NCBI RefSeq assembly: GCF_033958435.1
Contig: NC_134137.1
Location: 254,122,501-254,186,500 of the forward strand
Origin: Carettochelys insculpta
Taxonomy: Eukaryota; Chordata; Testudines; Carettochelyidae
Reading direction: 5' to 3'
Length of the DNA: 64,000 bases
This document shows positions 45,171-60,100 of this stretch, in pieces. The first letter of the stretch is position 1; each line of letters begins with the position of its first letter. The notes below the pieces were generated by a model. That model was given only the letters and a program-made list of their open reading frames with translations. It was not told the origin of the DNA and did no database searches. The translations under genes and the position numbers were made by a program.

Positions 45171-48100
45171 CTGTAGGAGAGAAGAGAAAAAAAATTCTTT
45201 AAATTACTAGCAGATATTTATGGTTGTACACTCAAAATGCTATCTCAAAATATAAATTAGTACTTGTGTGCATTTAGTAGGTGACTGAAAATGGTTATAG
45301 TCAAATAGTACTCACCAAGGTCTTGTGAGATATACAAATTTGTAAACATTAAAAATACCTTATGTTGCAATTTGTGTTTCTGCATGATATGTTTTTCATG
45401 GCTATTAAAAGTGCAACATGAGAATGCAACACAATGAAAACATAAATCAGAAAAATGCAGATAACACTGCTAGCTGAACGGCCAAAATAAAAAATAAATA
45501 AATAAATAATTCACTAAAAGGAAAACATATCAGCCACTCATGCATTAACAGACCAAATAAGATACTTCAACTGACCATTTACTGTGGATTCTCTTCTGAG
45601 CCTACGTAGGCTTTGAATAAAACATTAACAATTATCTTTTTAAATAGGATTTAACCCCATTAATATCAATTTATATATGTAAGCAAGATCAATTGCGGAA
45701 TGGAACAGTCAATTGATCATGGATTATGAGCCAGACCTTGGCCTGGGACTGTCAGACTACAACATTTGAATAGATGAACCTTGCTATGATTATGAGGGTT
45801 AGCCAGCAGCCTGGGAGTAAAAGGGTTAACCTCCTTAGCCAGGTGGGGTTGGCCTACAGGAATGTAGGTAAGAATTGAATTTTGGCTCCTTCCTTCTTTT
45901 GTTTTTTCTTCTTTTTCCAGCCATGAGGGAGAGAGACAAAATATTTTTCTTCAAGAACAGGCCCTTCAATCTTCTGTAAGTAGGGTAAAGTTTAGATAGA
46001 TCCGTTAGGCTTTATTGTTTTATGGTTTGGGAAGTGGGATCTGATGTCTGTGCACTTTTTAGAAATGTTCTTTTACTCTCCTTGTAACTAAGTTCTAGGC
46101 CCATGGTGGAAACTCCCCATGTGTTTTACTTTGTGACTCTTCCATCTAGTCATAAGGCTTGCAACACAAATATTATTGTAATAACAAAAGTTCTTTCTTT
46201 TTTTTTTTTTTTATTAACCTGGTATTGGTTGATGTTTGTGTCCTGGTTTTTTAGTTTTGGGGCTAAGATTCCCCAAGTAGTCTCTCCCTGGTTTCCTTAT
46301 TATTACTTGGATGGTTGCAGCAAATTTTATCCCCAAAATCTAAGGTTTTTAGGATTTTGGGGGGGAAGTTTATACCAAAACCTGGTAAATAAGGTTTTGG
46401 AGGTACTTTTGCTGGCCCCCACTTCTGCATTTATCTTGCTGGAGTGGGGAAGAAGCCAAAACAAACCTGAACTCTGAAATGAATCAATCTTTGCAACCAA
46501 GACTTTGTATGTCTTAGGGTATGTCTTCTCTACAGGAAAGATCGACACTGCCACAGTTGATCTTCCAAAGTTCGATTTAGTGCACCTGAAACATGCTAAA
46601 TCATACTCTCAGGGTGCCTGCACTTCTGCCTCTTGTTAGGAGTAAGGGAAGGTGACAGGAGTGAATGTTCCCATCCATCTCCCTGAGTTGAAACGTCACT
46701 GAAGCCTGAATTAAGACACATCCACTTTAGCTATATTGAAATTGCATACCTTAATTTTCTATTCCACTGTAGCGTAGACCTGCCCTTAGTTGTGCAGCTT
46801 TTGCTTTTTACCACATTTGTATTAAATAGTAGCTTTCAAGACTAAAGTTAAAATGCTTAACAATTATAAATTTCCAAATACAAAGAGATGTATACGCAAC
46901 ACAAATCCTAGGTTACCCTCTTTCTGGCACTATCTGGCTTTTCCTATTCCTTGGCTATTTTATTAAGAAAATGGTAAATGACATTTGAAAAATGCAAATC
47001 TTAGTAAATGGCAAAGCTTAGCTCAAGCACAATGGACCTGAATAAGTATTAATTAGATGAATGATTATGTATCACATGAAAGTTTATGGACCCAATGATA
47101 TTTTCATTTTACCATATAGTAAGAAATAACAAATCTAGTCTATTTCCTTATTATACCTGCATTAACATCAATAAGGTTCTACTTCCAGTCATCCTCTCAT
47201 GCTGCATCACAACTGTTCTTCTGCAATAATGAATTAGCCCAATGAATACTACCCAGAGGTCTTAGTCAAAGAATCCACTTACTACCATGGTAACTAAAGG
47301 ACCTACACAAAGGATGCTGGTGCCTAGAGACAGTGGCTAGGCATATTCTTGACTCATTTTGACAATCTATGCTAGACTTAAAAGCTGGGGCTACATGTGC
47401 CCCCTCTGAAAAGAGGGGGCATGTTAATGAGGCAGCTTGGAAAATGCTAATAGGGCACTGACATGAATATGCAGCACTGCATTAGCATAATGGCAACATG
47501 TGATTCAAAACTGCCACTTTCAGAATGCCGCTGCCCATGTAGATGGGGCCTTTCGAAAGACCCACCGACTTCAAAAGCTCCTTCCTATTTGGCTTTAGGA
47601 TTTAGCGGCACTTTTGAGTTGTGCACGGACACCATTATGTTACTGAGGTGCTGCATATTCATGTCAGTACCTCATTAGCATCTTCTGAACTGCCTCATTA
47701 ACACCCCCCCAAAAGGAGGGGGCATGTGTAGACCCTGCTAAAGAGAACAACTTGAAATTACTCTGCAGCTCCATTAGGTTTGATTTACCACAACAAATTA
47801 TATCAAACATAAAAACCTAAGTCAGGGTTAAAACTACTCCTAACATTTTTTGACTTACTGGTGTACACAACTAATGAAGTCTCAAATCATTGGCATTTGT
47901 AACATGCATGGGTGATTCAAAACTTAACTACAGTGTTGCAGGGATAAACAGCTGTAAGTCTCTTTACTGCCGGGCTACTGTGGAAATTAATTTTATTTTA
48001 ATTTCTTCTACAGGACTGAATATGACCCATATGGTGAAAGACATGTACAAAAAAGCACACTGAGCAACCAATCTCATTTACTGCTCAGGGACTCTGGATA

Positions 48101-51100
48101 CTATGGATACACAACAGCCTTATTCCAAATAACACACAAAAGTGCATTCAAAAAGAGCACTTAGCTATTTCAAAATACGTTGTCTAAACACATAACTTAT
48201 TTAGAAACAGGCACTATTCTCTGTCCTAACAGCATCTATTTCAAAACAGCTATTTCTCATGAAACAAGGTTTACTATGTTTGAAATAAGATGGGTGCCAT
48301 TTTGAATTTATTTCGAAAGAGCAGTCGTGTCATGTAGATGCTAGAATAGTTATTTTGAAATGACAGCTGTTATTTCGAAATAACTGGGCTCTGTGTAGAC
48401 TTACCCTATGTGTTACTGCATTCTTATTTGCTAAATCTACAATCACCATGGACTGAACAAAAAAAGATTCAAAGTTAATGTTAAGCAGGTGAATACTTAC
48501 TGAGCTTACACCAGGTAAATTCAAGAGATAACCAAGGACTGGCACTCTTCTAATAAAACCAATCACCACAGGAAAGAAACCCCTTTAAACAAAAAAATTG
48601 TGAAGTTACACAGCTCCAGCATGATCATATTCTCACGTATTAGATTGGACAAAAGAACAAGTTAGAGTAATGTCTTAACTGGCATTCTATCACCTGGAAC
48701 GCTCAAATAACAAGCATTTAACCATAAATAATTTTACTTATGTTTTCCAGAAGTACAGTATAGTGAAAATAACTACAAATAAATACAGCAAATACAGTAT
48801 ATGTTTACAGTGTACAATACTACTGCTGTTGGTAAATCAAGTACTCTGCATACATTTTTGTTTCTTAATATCTAATCTTGTTTTTCTTTAGTGTTATGCA
48901 TTGCTTGGTATACCTCTCTCTTAGCCACAGTATTTGAATACCTGGTAACTTCCCGGTCCTAGGGTTGACAGATTATGAAAGAGTTTACTGTACTTGAAAT
49001 AAGACTGCATTAACAAAATTACTTGCAGAGGTGGAAAAAGTACCAAAAAGTTACTTGAGTAAAGTCACTGGTGTCCCTCTGGAAAACTACCTACATACAC
49101 CTCCCACCACACATTTATTGTACGCAAGCATGCAGAAGTGAAAGCACCTACATTTTTACTCATGTAATTTTTGGGTACTTTCCCCACCTCTCATTACTTG
49201 CAGCTTGTTAGCAGAAAGTAACTTCGGACACATGTATAGGCTCTGCTATCTCAGCAGGGGAGGGAGAGAAAAGAAGTTGCTGAAAAAAATGCAAACATCC
49301 AAAAGTTTTTTTCCCCCCTCTTTTAAAAGTTTTGAAAACCTCACCCAATAAAGGTAGGATTTTATAAAGTACTTAAGTGAGTTAGGAGAATGTTAAGGGT
49401 CACTGGAGCCTGCAATCCTAACAACTGTAGTACTTTTGAAAATTCCACTAATATTTAATAGAAATAAAACATGTTTTACGCATTAATTTTACGCATTAAT
49501 TTAATCCAATATTTGGGCACAAAAGTATTTCAGAAGCTGATCCTACAGTACAGTACAGCAGATGCAGAGGCTGAATTGATGTTTTAAGGGGAAAGAAAAA
49601 TCTCTGACAATGTTTAAAGTTTTGGGAAACTTCTTAAGTGACCTGGGGCTGCCACAGCAGATTAACAATTCTGACAATTTAACAAGCAAATTAATGCAAA
49701 AACAAAGGCTATGCATTAAAATACCATCTGTTTGCTTATTCTGACAAGTTTATTTAATTTATTTGATCTTTTATAGTACACCATTAATGTACTGCAAATG
49801 AATTTAATAAATAAATGACAGTCTCCTTACAGCAGCCACTTATTAGATGTTTACTTAGAAGTAGGTGTAGAGGTGTTTCAGTATATTAGCAGATATACAG
49901 ATTAGTTATGAGAATTTGTGAGGTTCAACTGTTATTCTAACGGCACTACTGAAGCAAATTTTAAAAAGGAAGTTTATGTAAAAAGCTATGGATTTGGCCA
50001 GTTATCGTCTGTGTTTCTTTTGACATTTCAGACTTATGTGCAGAACAGCACTTATTTTTTCCACTTGATTCTGGGGCCGTCACATTTTTTTTATATTGCA
50101 TACTATAACACAAGTCAATGTTATATCATAAATTCAGCATCATGATGGAGATGGGTTAAAAATAGCAACCAGGGAGCTGGGGTGCCTGGCTCTGGGGGGA
50201 AGAAGAGGGCATTTATTTTTTGGGGGGGGGGTAGGTAGGAAGGCTGAGAGTGCCTGGCTCTGGGGGACATAAGAAATAATAATTAGTGAAAGATAACGAT
50301 TGCAAAATGCTATATTGATTTTTAATAATATTAATAAACGTATCATTTAAAATGCATGTATTATTTAGTACCAAACACCTATCAATATTCTTATATTATT
50401 TAATGAAAAGTTTCATATAATATAATGAGTGCATATGGAATGACTATTTTGAATTTATTTCTAAATAGCGGTTATGTTGTGTAGATGCTAGGCTAATTAT
50501 TTTGAAATAACAGCTATTATTTCGAAATAACTGTGCTGTGCGTAGACCTATCCTACAAGTGTGGCAATCTTTGAATTCCTGTTGAACACTGCTGCTTTAT
50601 AGATACCACAAGATTCATATCAACCTGTGCTTTTGCAAATTTAAAACAAAAATTTAAGAGTAAATTTACAAGTGACTAAAGCAAAACTGCCTCTGTTAAT
50701 GCACCAAATACTGAACAAAGTTTTAAATTAATGCATAACAATGTGAAAAACAATTGTGGTGATATTTTGCAATTTAAGAATTAAATAATTTAGACCAATG
50801 AGACATGGAAGTTATAAATTAGTATCCAAAGAGGGCATTTTTAAAAGCATTCTGTTTTTGACATAACTCTCCTCCCACTGAAGTCAACAATAAAAATGCC
50901 ATTGACTTCAGAAGGAGCAAAGGCGGGTTAATGTCAAGTGTTTTTGAAATTCCCAGCATAAAGATAGGATAAATATAGGATTATATATCTGACTAGATAC
51001 AGTGCAAGTGGCTTCTGTATTGGAGTCACGAATCACATGACAATTTCATTTAAATAGTTCTGATCTCATCAGACATTCACGGTTAAATTCAGAAAGCTCT

Positions 51101-54100
51101 ACTACATCATCTGTGGGTGAGCATTCTCCTCTTCCAGACCAAGAGGTGGAAATTTCAGTAAGGCAAAAGTGATATGAAGAAAAATGATGAATGGCTGAAG
51201 TGAAACTCTAGGCACAAGCATGAAATTTATTATATATAAATAATAATTTTTCAGATCTATATAACTTAGTTTGCTACCTATAAAAAAATGCTGCTCTATT
51301 TGAAGTGATTATGCTAGACAGAAGTTTTATGAGACTTAAGTTGAATAGGTAATGAAAAGAAGCCTGTTTTAATTTCTATTTCTCATACACTAGTACAGAA
51401 TCTAAATTGCAAACAGTGGAGGCAAATGTTCAGATAAAGTTAAGCGCATGCATGTGCATGCGTGTGTGTGATTTTTCAAAAGAACATTGTGTTTGTTAGG
51501 ATTAAAGTTGGTTTTTTTCAGGGTGGTGTGTGAATTACACAAAGTCCACATCTTGTGCCGAAAGGATCTTTTGATCCTTTAAAAAAATCCTTGCTTGATT
51601 CGGGGCTGGGGAGTGTTGAAGGGGAAGGAAGAAAATATGAAATTGCCATGCTCAATTTTTCACGTATGTAATAATACAACAGATAACTTTAGATGATGCT
51701 GATTTCAAAAGCAACAGACTAGTACACACCAAGTTCCCCTTGCTACAGATATGAATGCAGGATTTGCATAAATTATAACGTACACTTACAGATCAACTGC
51801 AGTTTAGCATCTATTGTGGAGGCAGTCAATACTGCCAGATTGACAAACTGTTTCCTCCTAATAACAAAAAGACACCAATAAAAAAACCCATTTCAGTCTT
51901 ACCTGAATAAAAGGAAAAATCCATAAATTTCAAGTATCATTCCTATCAAGGGCCAACCAATGAGAACTACTAGCACGCCACCCAGGAAAAAGCCTGTTGC
52001 TTTCATTTTGTGTTTCTGGAAGAAGAACCTAAATGTTCTTTCCAAGCCAATCACAAATGCCAAGCCAGCCACAAATAAAACCTGAAAGAGAGACATTAAA
52101 ATCAAACAATGAATGAAAGTGTGTGTTCCAAATGGACTTTGGGTTTTACAAACATTTGATGACCATTCTACAAAGCTGGAAATGTTATGATGTGGGAGTA
52201 TTTACCTCTTCCCCTTGTCCCTCACTGTCTGTAAATTAGATAAACAAAGCATCTACAATACAAATACAACTACGTCAGGTTTCTGTGAAAGCACTTATTT
52301 CCAAAAATTACAGCACATATTTTGTAATGTAGACATGACTCTAATCGTGTCCATGACCAATGACGAAGCCATGGACCGTCTAATAATTTTTTGTGCACAC
52401 AAGCCCCAGTAGATGGTAGGTCACAGGTGGCTCTACTGATTCTGGAAACATTTCTGGAAGTCACTAACTCATTACCTCTAACTTGCATTTAGCTGGTGTT
52501 CATCAACTTAATGCATGAAATGTACAGATATTTAAATGTAGTCATAGAACATAGTGGGAAAAACTGAAGATAAAAGTATCAGCCCTGTATCATTATTAGT
52601 TTTTCAATCTATCACACTTGTAGACTAAATGCTACTTACCTTGTTGACCAATTAGTCCCCTTAACAATAGATGCCTGTCAGCTACCAGTGTCTTAATTGT
52701 ATCTTTCTCTAATCACAACTGCCACCTGCCCGTGTGAAAGCTAATCCTACTAGCTAGAACAGTGGTTCTCAAACTGTGGGTTGGGACTCCAAAGTACATC
52801 ACAATCCCCTTTGAATAGGGTCTCTAAGGCTGGCTTAGACTTGCTGGGAACCAGGGCAGCCCCAGGTCCATTCCCAAAGCTTCCTGGAGGGCAGGACTCA
52901 GGCTACAGGCCCCCTGTCTGGGGCTGAAGACTTTGAGCTTCAGGTCTGGACCGCACCCCTGGAATAGTATGGTTGGGGCTTCTGCCTCCCACATGGGGCA
53001 GTGGAGCATGGGAAGACTCAGGCTTCAGTTTCTACTCCTGGGGTCACAAAATAATTTTTGTTGTCAGAAGTGGGTCATGATGAAATGAAGTTTGAGAACA
53101 GCTGAGCTAGAGTGAAATATACTTGTGCTCCAAATCCGTCAAAGCCACACTGCTTAGATTTTAAAGGAATAAGACTTGTACTATGTCACTTTTACTCCTT
53201 TCATACTGCTCTCTTGTTGCATTTTTTCCTCTTCTGGTTTCACTCCACATTTTTCCCTTTCCTATAAGCATAGTGTATATTTTCTTTGGCTGTTTTCAGT
53301 TCTGTTTGATCTTTACTTTCTCCTTCACACTTTTTATTACTTTCCCTACGTTGAGGTATTCATCTCCTGCCCTATATTATTGCTTTTTCCTTTTGTATCC
53401 CAAATGTTTTATACATATTTTGCCATATCCAAATTCTCTTTTTTGATGCTTTTGGGGGGAGGTGCTTCTGCTATTGTTCTTCACTTCAAGTATCTATTTT
53501 GGGATTTTCATTCAATTCACAGCTGCCACAGTTGCTAGCTTCCACTAGCAGTAGCAACAGAGCGAAGTCGACTTGACTACCATTGCCCACAGCAGTGTTT
53601 CTTAAACAATGTTCTACAGAACAAACTGGTGTTCTGTGAACAACTAGCAGGTGGGCTGCAAGCAACTGACACTCCTCTGATATCACACACTTATGGTCTG
53701 TATTTTCTGTTATTAAAACCAGACACAATGCTACTCATTCATTGCCATGATACCTGATTTAAATTACTTCATTTTGGTTTTGCTGGGTACATTTCTTTTT
53801 GTTTTGTGGTCTGAATTTTTTTCAAAGAAAATTTTCATAGGTGTTCCACATTAAAAATATTAGTGTTTGGTGTTCTGTGGGCTCAAAAAGTTTAAGAAAC
53901 ACTGGCCAACATGGCTCTGAATAGCAGGAGTGAAAAAACAACAAGTCTGGCCAGTTTATACCTCTTGTAGACAGGCAAAGCTGTACAGCAGAAGCACTGG
54001 AAAGGTCAGATTTGTAAAGGCAATATCAGTTTATATACAGTTTGTGTGGGAAGTGATCTACTATGAAAGGTGCAATTTTTTTGAAGTGAAAACCTAAGGC

Positions 54101-57100
54101 TACAGAAGATGAAAACGCCGAATAGGAAAAGTTCCTATTCAGCACAGAAAAAGGGTGTTTTTTTCAATTGCTGATTATTAGCAGTTTGCATGTGATTATC
54201 CTTCCTTATCTCAGAAAAATGTTCAGTCTAAATTTGTTAGTGTTTACAGAATATCATCAGAGGGTAGGCTGAGTTAGTCTGTATCTTCAAAAATAACAAG
54301 GCCCCTTTCGGAGGGGGCATGTTAATGAGGGATTTCGGAAGATGCTAATGGTAGAGCTTCCATGAATATGCAGCACCTTATTAGTATAATGGCAGCCATG
54401 CACAATTTGAAAGTGTCACTTTCAAAACGCATGCCACCCATGTAGATAGGGGCCTTTTGAAAGGACCCCTGATTTTGAAAGCCCCTTCTTCCTAAAACCA
54501 AATGGTGGTGATGTGCATTTCAAAAGCGGCACTTTCAAATTTTGCACAGCTGCCATTATGCTAGTGAGGCGCTGCATACTTATGGCAGTACCTCATTAGC
54601 ATATTCTAAAATCCCTCATTAACATGCCCCCTCCGAAAGGATGGGGCTAGTGTAGATAGGGCCCAAAAGTCCTGTGGCACCTTACAGACTAACAGATATT
54701 TTGGATCATAAGCTTTCGTGGGCAAAAAACCTGCTTTATCAGATGCAGTGGGTCTTTCCCCATGAAAGCTTATGCTCCAAAATGTTTGTTAGTCTATCAA
54801 GTGCCACGGGACTCTTGTTTTTACAGAATATTAGAATTCTTGGAGGGCAATAAATGTGCAAATTGTCTTATGTCACCTTACATACAAGATAACAAAGGTG
54901 TCAGAGAGAATGTCCATACAGCAAAGAAAATTCCTTGGCTGACCTGTGCCAGCTAACTCAGACTTGCAAGGCTCAAGCTGCTAATCTGTTTAACTGCTGT
55001 GTAAACTTCTGGGTTTGGGCTTCAGCCTGAACTCTGTGACCCTTTCATCCCACAGGGTCCTACAGCTTACACTCCAGCCTGAGCTTAGGCTGCCATGGGC
55101 CAGCTGCAGATTCTTCTTGGCTGAACAGCCAATCCTAGAAGTCTCATCTACAGAATTTGTCGCAAAAGGAGCTGTAGCACAATTACAGCTGAGTTTCTTC
55201 TTGGCTGTACAGCTCTCTCTATGACAGCCAATCCTGGAAGTTTAATCTATAGAATTTGTGGCACAAGGAGCCGTAGCACAAGTTTCTTCACTGTGGCTGA
55301 TCCAACTCTGACTCAGTGGCACCACCTTTAGAATGATCGGGGGGGGGGGGCGCGGGGGGGGACTGGTTTAACTTTCAGTAAACTCTTAAGTCATTAACAG
55401 AATGGACCACTCCATTAAAATATAGACTAACTGGTTTGTGGATCAGGAATGTTTTGATGTCTGTTTTGTGCCCATTAACTCTTTGTCTGAGAGAGTTTGA
55501 AGTCTGTCCAATATACAAAACATCTGGGCATTGCTGGCACATGATGGCATATATGATGTTAGTTGAGGAACATGAGAACGTGCCTGTCTTACTGGCGTCT
55601 TACTGAAGAAGAATTTTCAGTCTGTTTTAGAAAGAGAAGCTGCTGAACTCTCTTTCATATTCAAATTCAACACATTAACACGTGGTTTGAACCGGGATGC
55701 AAATTTTCTGGGACATTATAGGGGCTCTTTGGCATACTTGGCTTAATTTAATTCTTGACTCCCTCTCCCCTCCCCCGCTCTCCGATTTGCTCACCTTGAT
55801 AATTTTTTTCTGATCTGTCAACTTTGATTACTGTTTTTGGTTCTCTATGCCTTAGATATTGAGCCTGTTCTGGTATGGCTATGGTCTGAAGAAGTGGGTC
55901 TGTCCCACGAAAGCTCACCTAATAAATTGTTAGTCTTTAAAGTGCTACTTGACTGCTTTTCTGTTTTGATAGTATATAGACTAGCATGGCTCCCTCTCTG
56001 TTCTTATAAGCCAGGAATTCTATGATTCCATTTTCCAAAGCTCAGATTCCATTTGATTTAAAAAAACCTCAAAAGACAACATTTAATACAAATTCATCAT
56101 ATACTTAAAATACCCTAACCTTCCTTATCAAAAGTGTATAAACTAAAATATGAACAGCAAACACTTACATTTCCAATAGCCAAAAGTGCTTTGTCAAAAA
56201 AGAGAATCATTCCAAAGAAAAGGAAAAACACACCAAAGCCTGTTAATCCCATTCCAATCTCTGCAATATAAAAGCAACATTTTAGAAATGAAGATTAATA
56301 AAACAAGTGACACCTATACATATATGTATAAAAAATTTATTTCACAAATTAAGAGTTGACGTGAATCAGCTACAAAAATTCATGTAAAATTTGGAATACT
56401 AATATGGAGGGAAGTTAAAATTCTTTATGGTCATATTCAAATTGTCATGAGCGTGGAGAATAAAGTAGGACCCCACTTCAAAAATTTTACAGATAAAAAT
56501 TCATTTTAAAGCTTCCAACTTGTCTGTAATAAACGTTGTGGTTTTAATTGCCTGAGTCGTCTTTGATAATGTAAACAATAAGCAGTAAGTGAATGAAATG
56601 TAAATATTGTTTAACACAGTGATTCCCAAACTTTACAGCATCACGCCCCACCTTTTGATTTTTGAGAAACCCTCACGCCCCACAGCCTCTTCTTTACTAT
56701 AATCCAACCCCCTTTTAAGAAAAAATTATATTCATAATTTAAAATAAACACAAAAGCTTGACATAAATATTATTTAAAATTAAAAATAAGCCTAAATAAT
56801 TTTTCTTGGACCTTCGTGGTTGACTGGTGCTGCCCCAGCTGGCCAGCTGCCTGAGCCCCATGCCAGCCTCCAGAACTGCCTGTGCCAGCTGCCCGACCGA
56901 GACCTGCGCTGCCAGAACTTACTGACTGAGCCCCATACTGCGGGGGCCAGCCACCCGCTTGCCCACCAGCGGCCAGGGTCAGCCGCCTGCCCCCTAAGTC
57001 CCGTGATGCCAGGACCAGCTGCCCGCCCACTAGCCACCCACCCCAGCCGCAGGCCAGCTGCCTGAGCCTCCCACCTAAGCCCCACGTTGCCAGGGCCAGC

Positions 57101-60100
57101 TGCCCACCCACCATCCAGAGCCACCTGAGCCCCATGTTGCTGCGTCCAGCCACCTGCCCACCAGCCTGAGCCACCCAGGCCCTGCTCTGCCGGGGCCAGC
57201 TGCTTGAGCCCCATGAGTCCCACAAGCTGGCAGGCCACGTGAACCCCGCAAGCCCTGCGAGTCTCCCACTCAAGTCCCTCCCCTGCCCTCCTACAAAGCC
57301 AGGCACCCCCAGCCCCCCATTTAACCCCATCCTCCTCCTCCTCCCCCTGCAAGCCACATTCACTCTGACTTGCAGAAAGCAGCTAGATCCATGTGGGTCT
57401 TTGCCAGCTCCCTGCTTCTTATAGTAGCTGCGCCAGGTCACTCATGTAAAAGAGCAGGGGCTGAGAGCCGGAAGCAAAGGCTGGCTCTTTCTTCAGGTGA
57501 CAGGAATGATGGGGGGGCTGGGTTGCCTCGTTCCCCCCGGAGGGCATGCCCCCCTCAATTTGGGAAACCATGGTTTAACACTACATCAATAAACTGAAAG
57601 CTATGTATAGAAACACAGAGCTAGCCATCTTAGTCTGTACTCCAACAAAGCAAAACAGCATTTTAAAGACTAACAAAATGATTTATTCAGTGACGAGCTT
57701 TCGTGGGAACACTTCATCAGACCAATCTCATTTCCAACACAGATTAACATTTACAAATACAGAGGACAAAAAAAAAAAGGGCAACAGCTGACAAATCAAG
57801 TACCATAAGGTCTCAACATTCGTGAAGGTTCCATGTTCAGAACCCTCACGAATGTTGATTTTCGCAAATCCGGGGGTGCTCCCAGCCCTGGGTAAGTGGC
57901 AACTGCTGGTACTCCCGCCCCAGAGCCCTGGAGAACTGGCAGTTGCCAGTGCTCTCTGCCCTGGAGCCCCAGGAAGCAGCTGCCTCAAGCAGCTGCTTGT
58001 ACATAACTGAATTCCCGAATATCAAGTTTGCGAATGTGGCGACCTTACAGTACATAGGACTCAAGTAGGTGGCAAAGGGATGGGGGGGGTGTTAAGTGTC
58101 CTGCCTGAGATAATTATGAGCAAGCTGTGAATTGGAATTCAGATTCAGATTCAACACATTAACATGTGGTATGAACAGAAACATCAGTTACCTTAAGCAT
58201 TACAAGGACTGTTTCCCTCCTTTTATGCTCGTAATTATCTCAGGAAGGACAGTTAACATCCCAAATCCCTCTGCCCCTTACTTCTGTCCTATGTACTTGA
58301 TTTGCCAGTTTTTATTGCGCCATTTTTTTTTTTGGGTCCTCTGTACTTAAAAATGTCAGTCTGTTTTAGAAATGAGATTGATCTGATGAAGTGGGTCCGT
58401 CCCACGAAAGCTCATCACCAAATAAATTGTTAGTTTTTAAAGTGCTACATTTCTGCTGTTTTGTTTTATATAGAAACAGAGTTCAACATAAGCACATGAT
58501 TGTGCATGTGTGCATCTGTGTTCTGTCAAGCAAATTAGTTAGAGCTTTATCACTGACTTATTAAGTGTGACAGTAAATCAAAGTTTGAATTTTTAGAATT
58601 ACACTTCTTTAGTCACATTAGATCACACCACAAGATAAGTTTCTGTAGGAATGTCTGAAGACCAAACTTAAAAATTTCTCGGCAACCATTATCAAGATTA
58701 AAACACAAATGGCTGCAAATGTGGGCTTTGGCCTTTTCTAGCATATGTCTGCACTGTACTTCTGTCTATAAAACTTTGGTCACTCAGTGGTTTTACCAAC
58801 CAGCCCTTTGTCAGTGGGAGATGCTCTCCTGATGACAAAGCTACTGCCCCTCATTCTGAGTGGTTTTGTTTTATTGGTATGAGGGAAATATCCTGTCAAA
58901 GAATGACTACACTGCACATCTTACAGAGGCAAGCCTTTAGCAGCACACCTGTACAACTGTAAGCTGAGCTCTGTAGACATAGACTTATCTGGAGAGTTTT
59001 GTGAAGTTCTCGTACAGCTTCTTGAACAGCAAGCAGCAAAGATTCACTGGTTCTAGCACTAGTGTAAATCAAGTGACAATGTTTTAACAACATGGCATAC
59101 ATCTACACTGCAATTAGACAGCTGCAGTTAGCTTGACTCACACAGGCTAAGGGGTTGTTTATTAACACCACAGAGATTCCTGTTCAGGCTGCAGCCAGAG
59201 CACTGAGGCCTCCCACCTACCAGGGTTCTACAGTCCAGGTTTTAGCCCGAGCATGTGAACTGCAATTAAAAAATCCCTTAGCCCAAGCCCTGTAAACCAG
59301 AATCAGGTGCTACTGGTCAGCAGTGGGTTTTTAACTGCAGTGTAGACATACGAGTGTCGTCTTATGTTGCTCATACAGCATAGGGTAAAAAACACTGTCT
59401 GCTGATGTCTTCTACCACTTCCACTTAATAACAATAGTAGAAGATTTTGCAAAACCTCCATGTAGCTATATCTATCCTGATAGCCTTTAGTTTTCTCACT
59501 TTTGTATGCTTGTTGAACACCTTTTGATAGCCAAAATTATACTTTTGCAGACTGACTTGTAATTGCACATTTTTAAATGTTAAAACTTAATTTAATTTTT
59601 TCTTTGAGTACAAGATCCAAGATGTAATTAGATTCACACTACTATTACAAGAACAAGACAGTTACTCTAGATGTTCTGCTAAAAGATACTGTAAAAATCC
59701 ACACTAGAAACTGACATTCAAAACTGACCCATATTTCACTTTAAACTTAAATATATCAAATAATTACAGTATTAACACTATATCTGAAATCTGCTGTCCT
59801 CCCCTACACAATTCACACTAGCAAAGTGAAACACTGATGTTCTTATCAATTTGAATTCTGAAAAGAGAAATGAGGCCTCAACCACTACCAAAAGGCAGGA
59901 CTGGAAAGACATCCCAGACACTTGTTAACCATAGGACTAAATAAACTAGTTACTGGCTGATGAGAGAGAAATTCTTACACAGGAGCACTGACAACTTGCT
60001 AAGAGAAACAGACCAACCCACAACAGCTGCTGCAATTACGATCATTATTTTTTGTTCTGTAAGCAGATCAGAAGCAGAAAACCCACAAATAATCAGTAAG

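Larger units (their letters stand above)
45171..48500 (-). other. GOLT1B: GOLT1B intron 4
   Basis: It contains foldbacks at 46515-46797, 47387-47737 and 48108-48413, an AAAT microsatellite near 45484-45510, and otherwise unremarkable AT-rich DNA. Confidence 0.85.
52082..56168 (-). other. GOLT1B: GOLT1B intron 2
   Basis: The intron contains two hAT-like elements (52760-53104, 53593-53904), a PLE end split by a foldback (54255-54819) and an inverted PLE composite (55370-56003). Confidence 0.85.
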
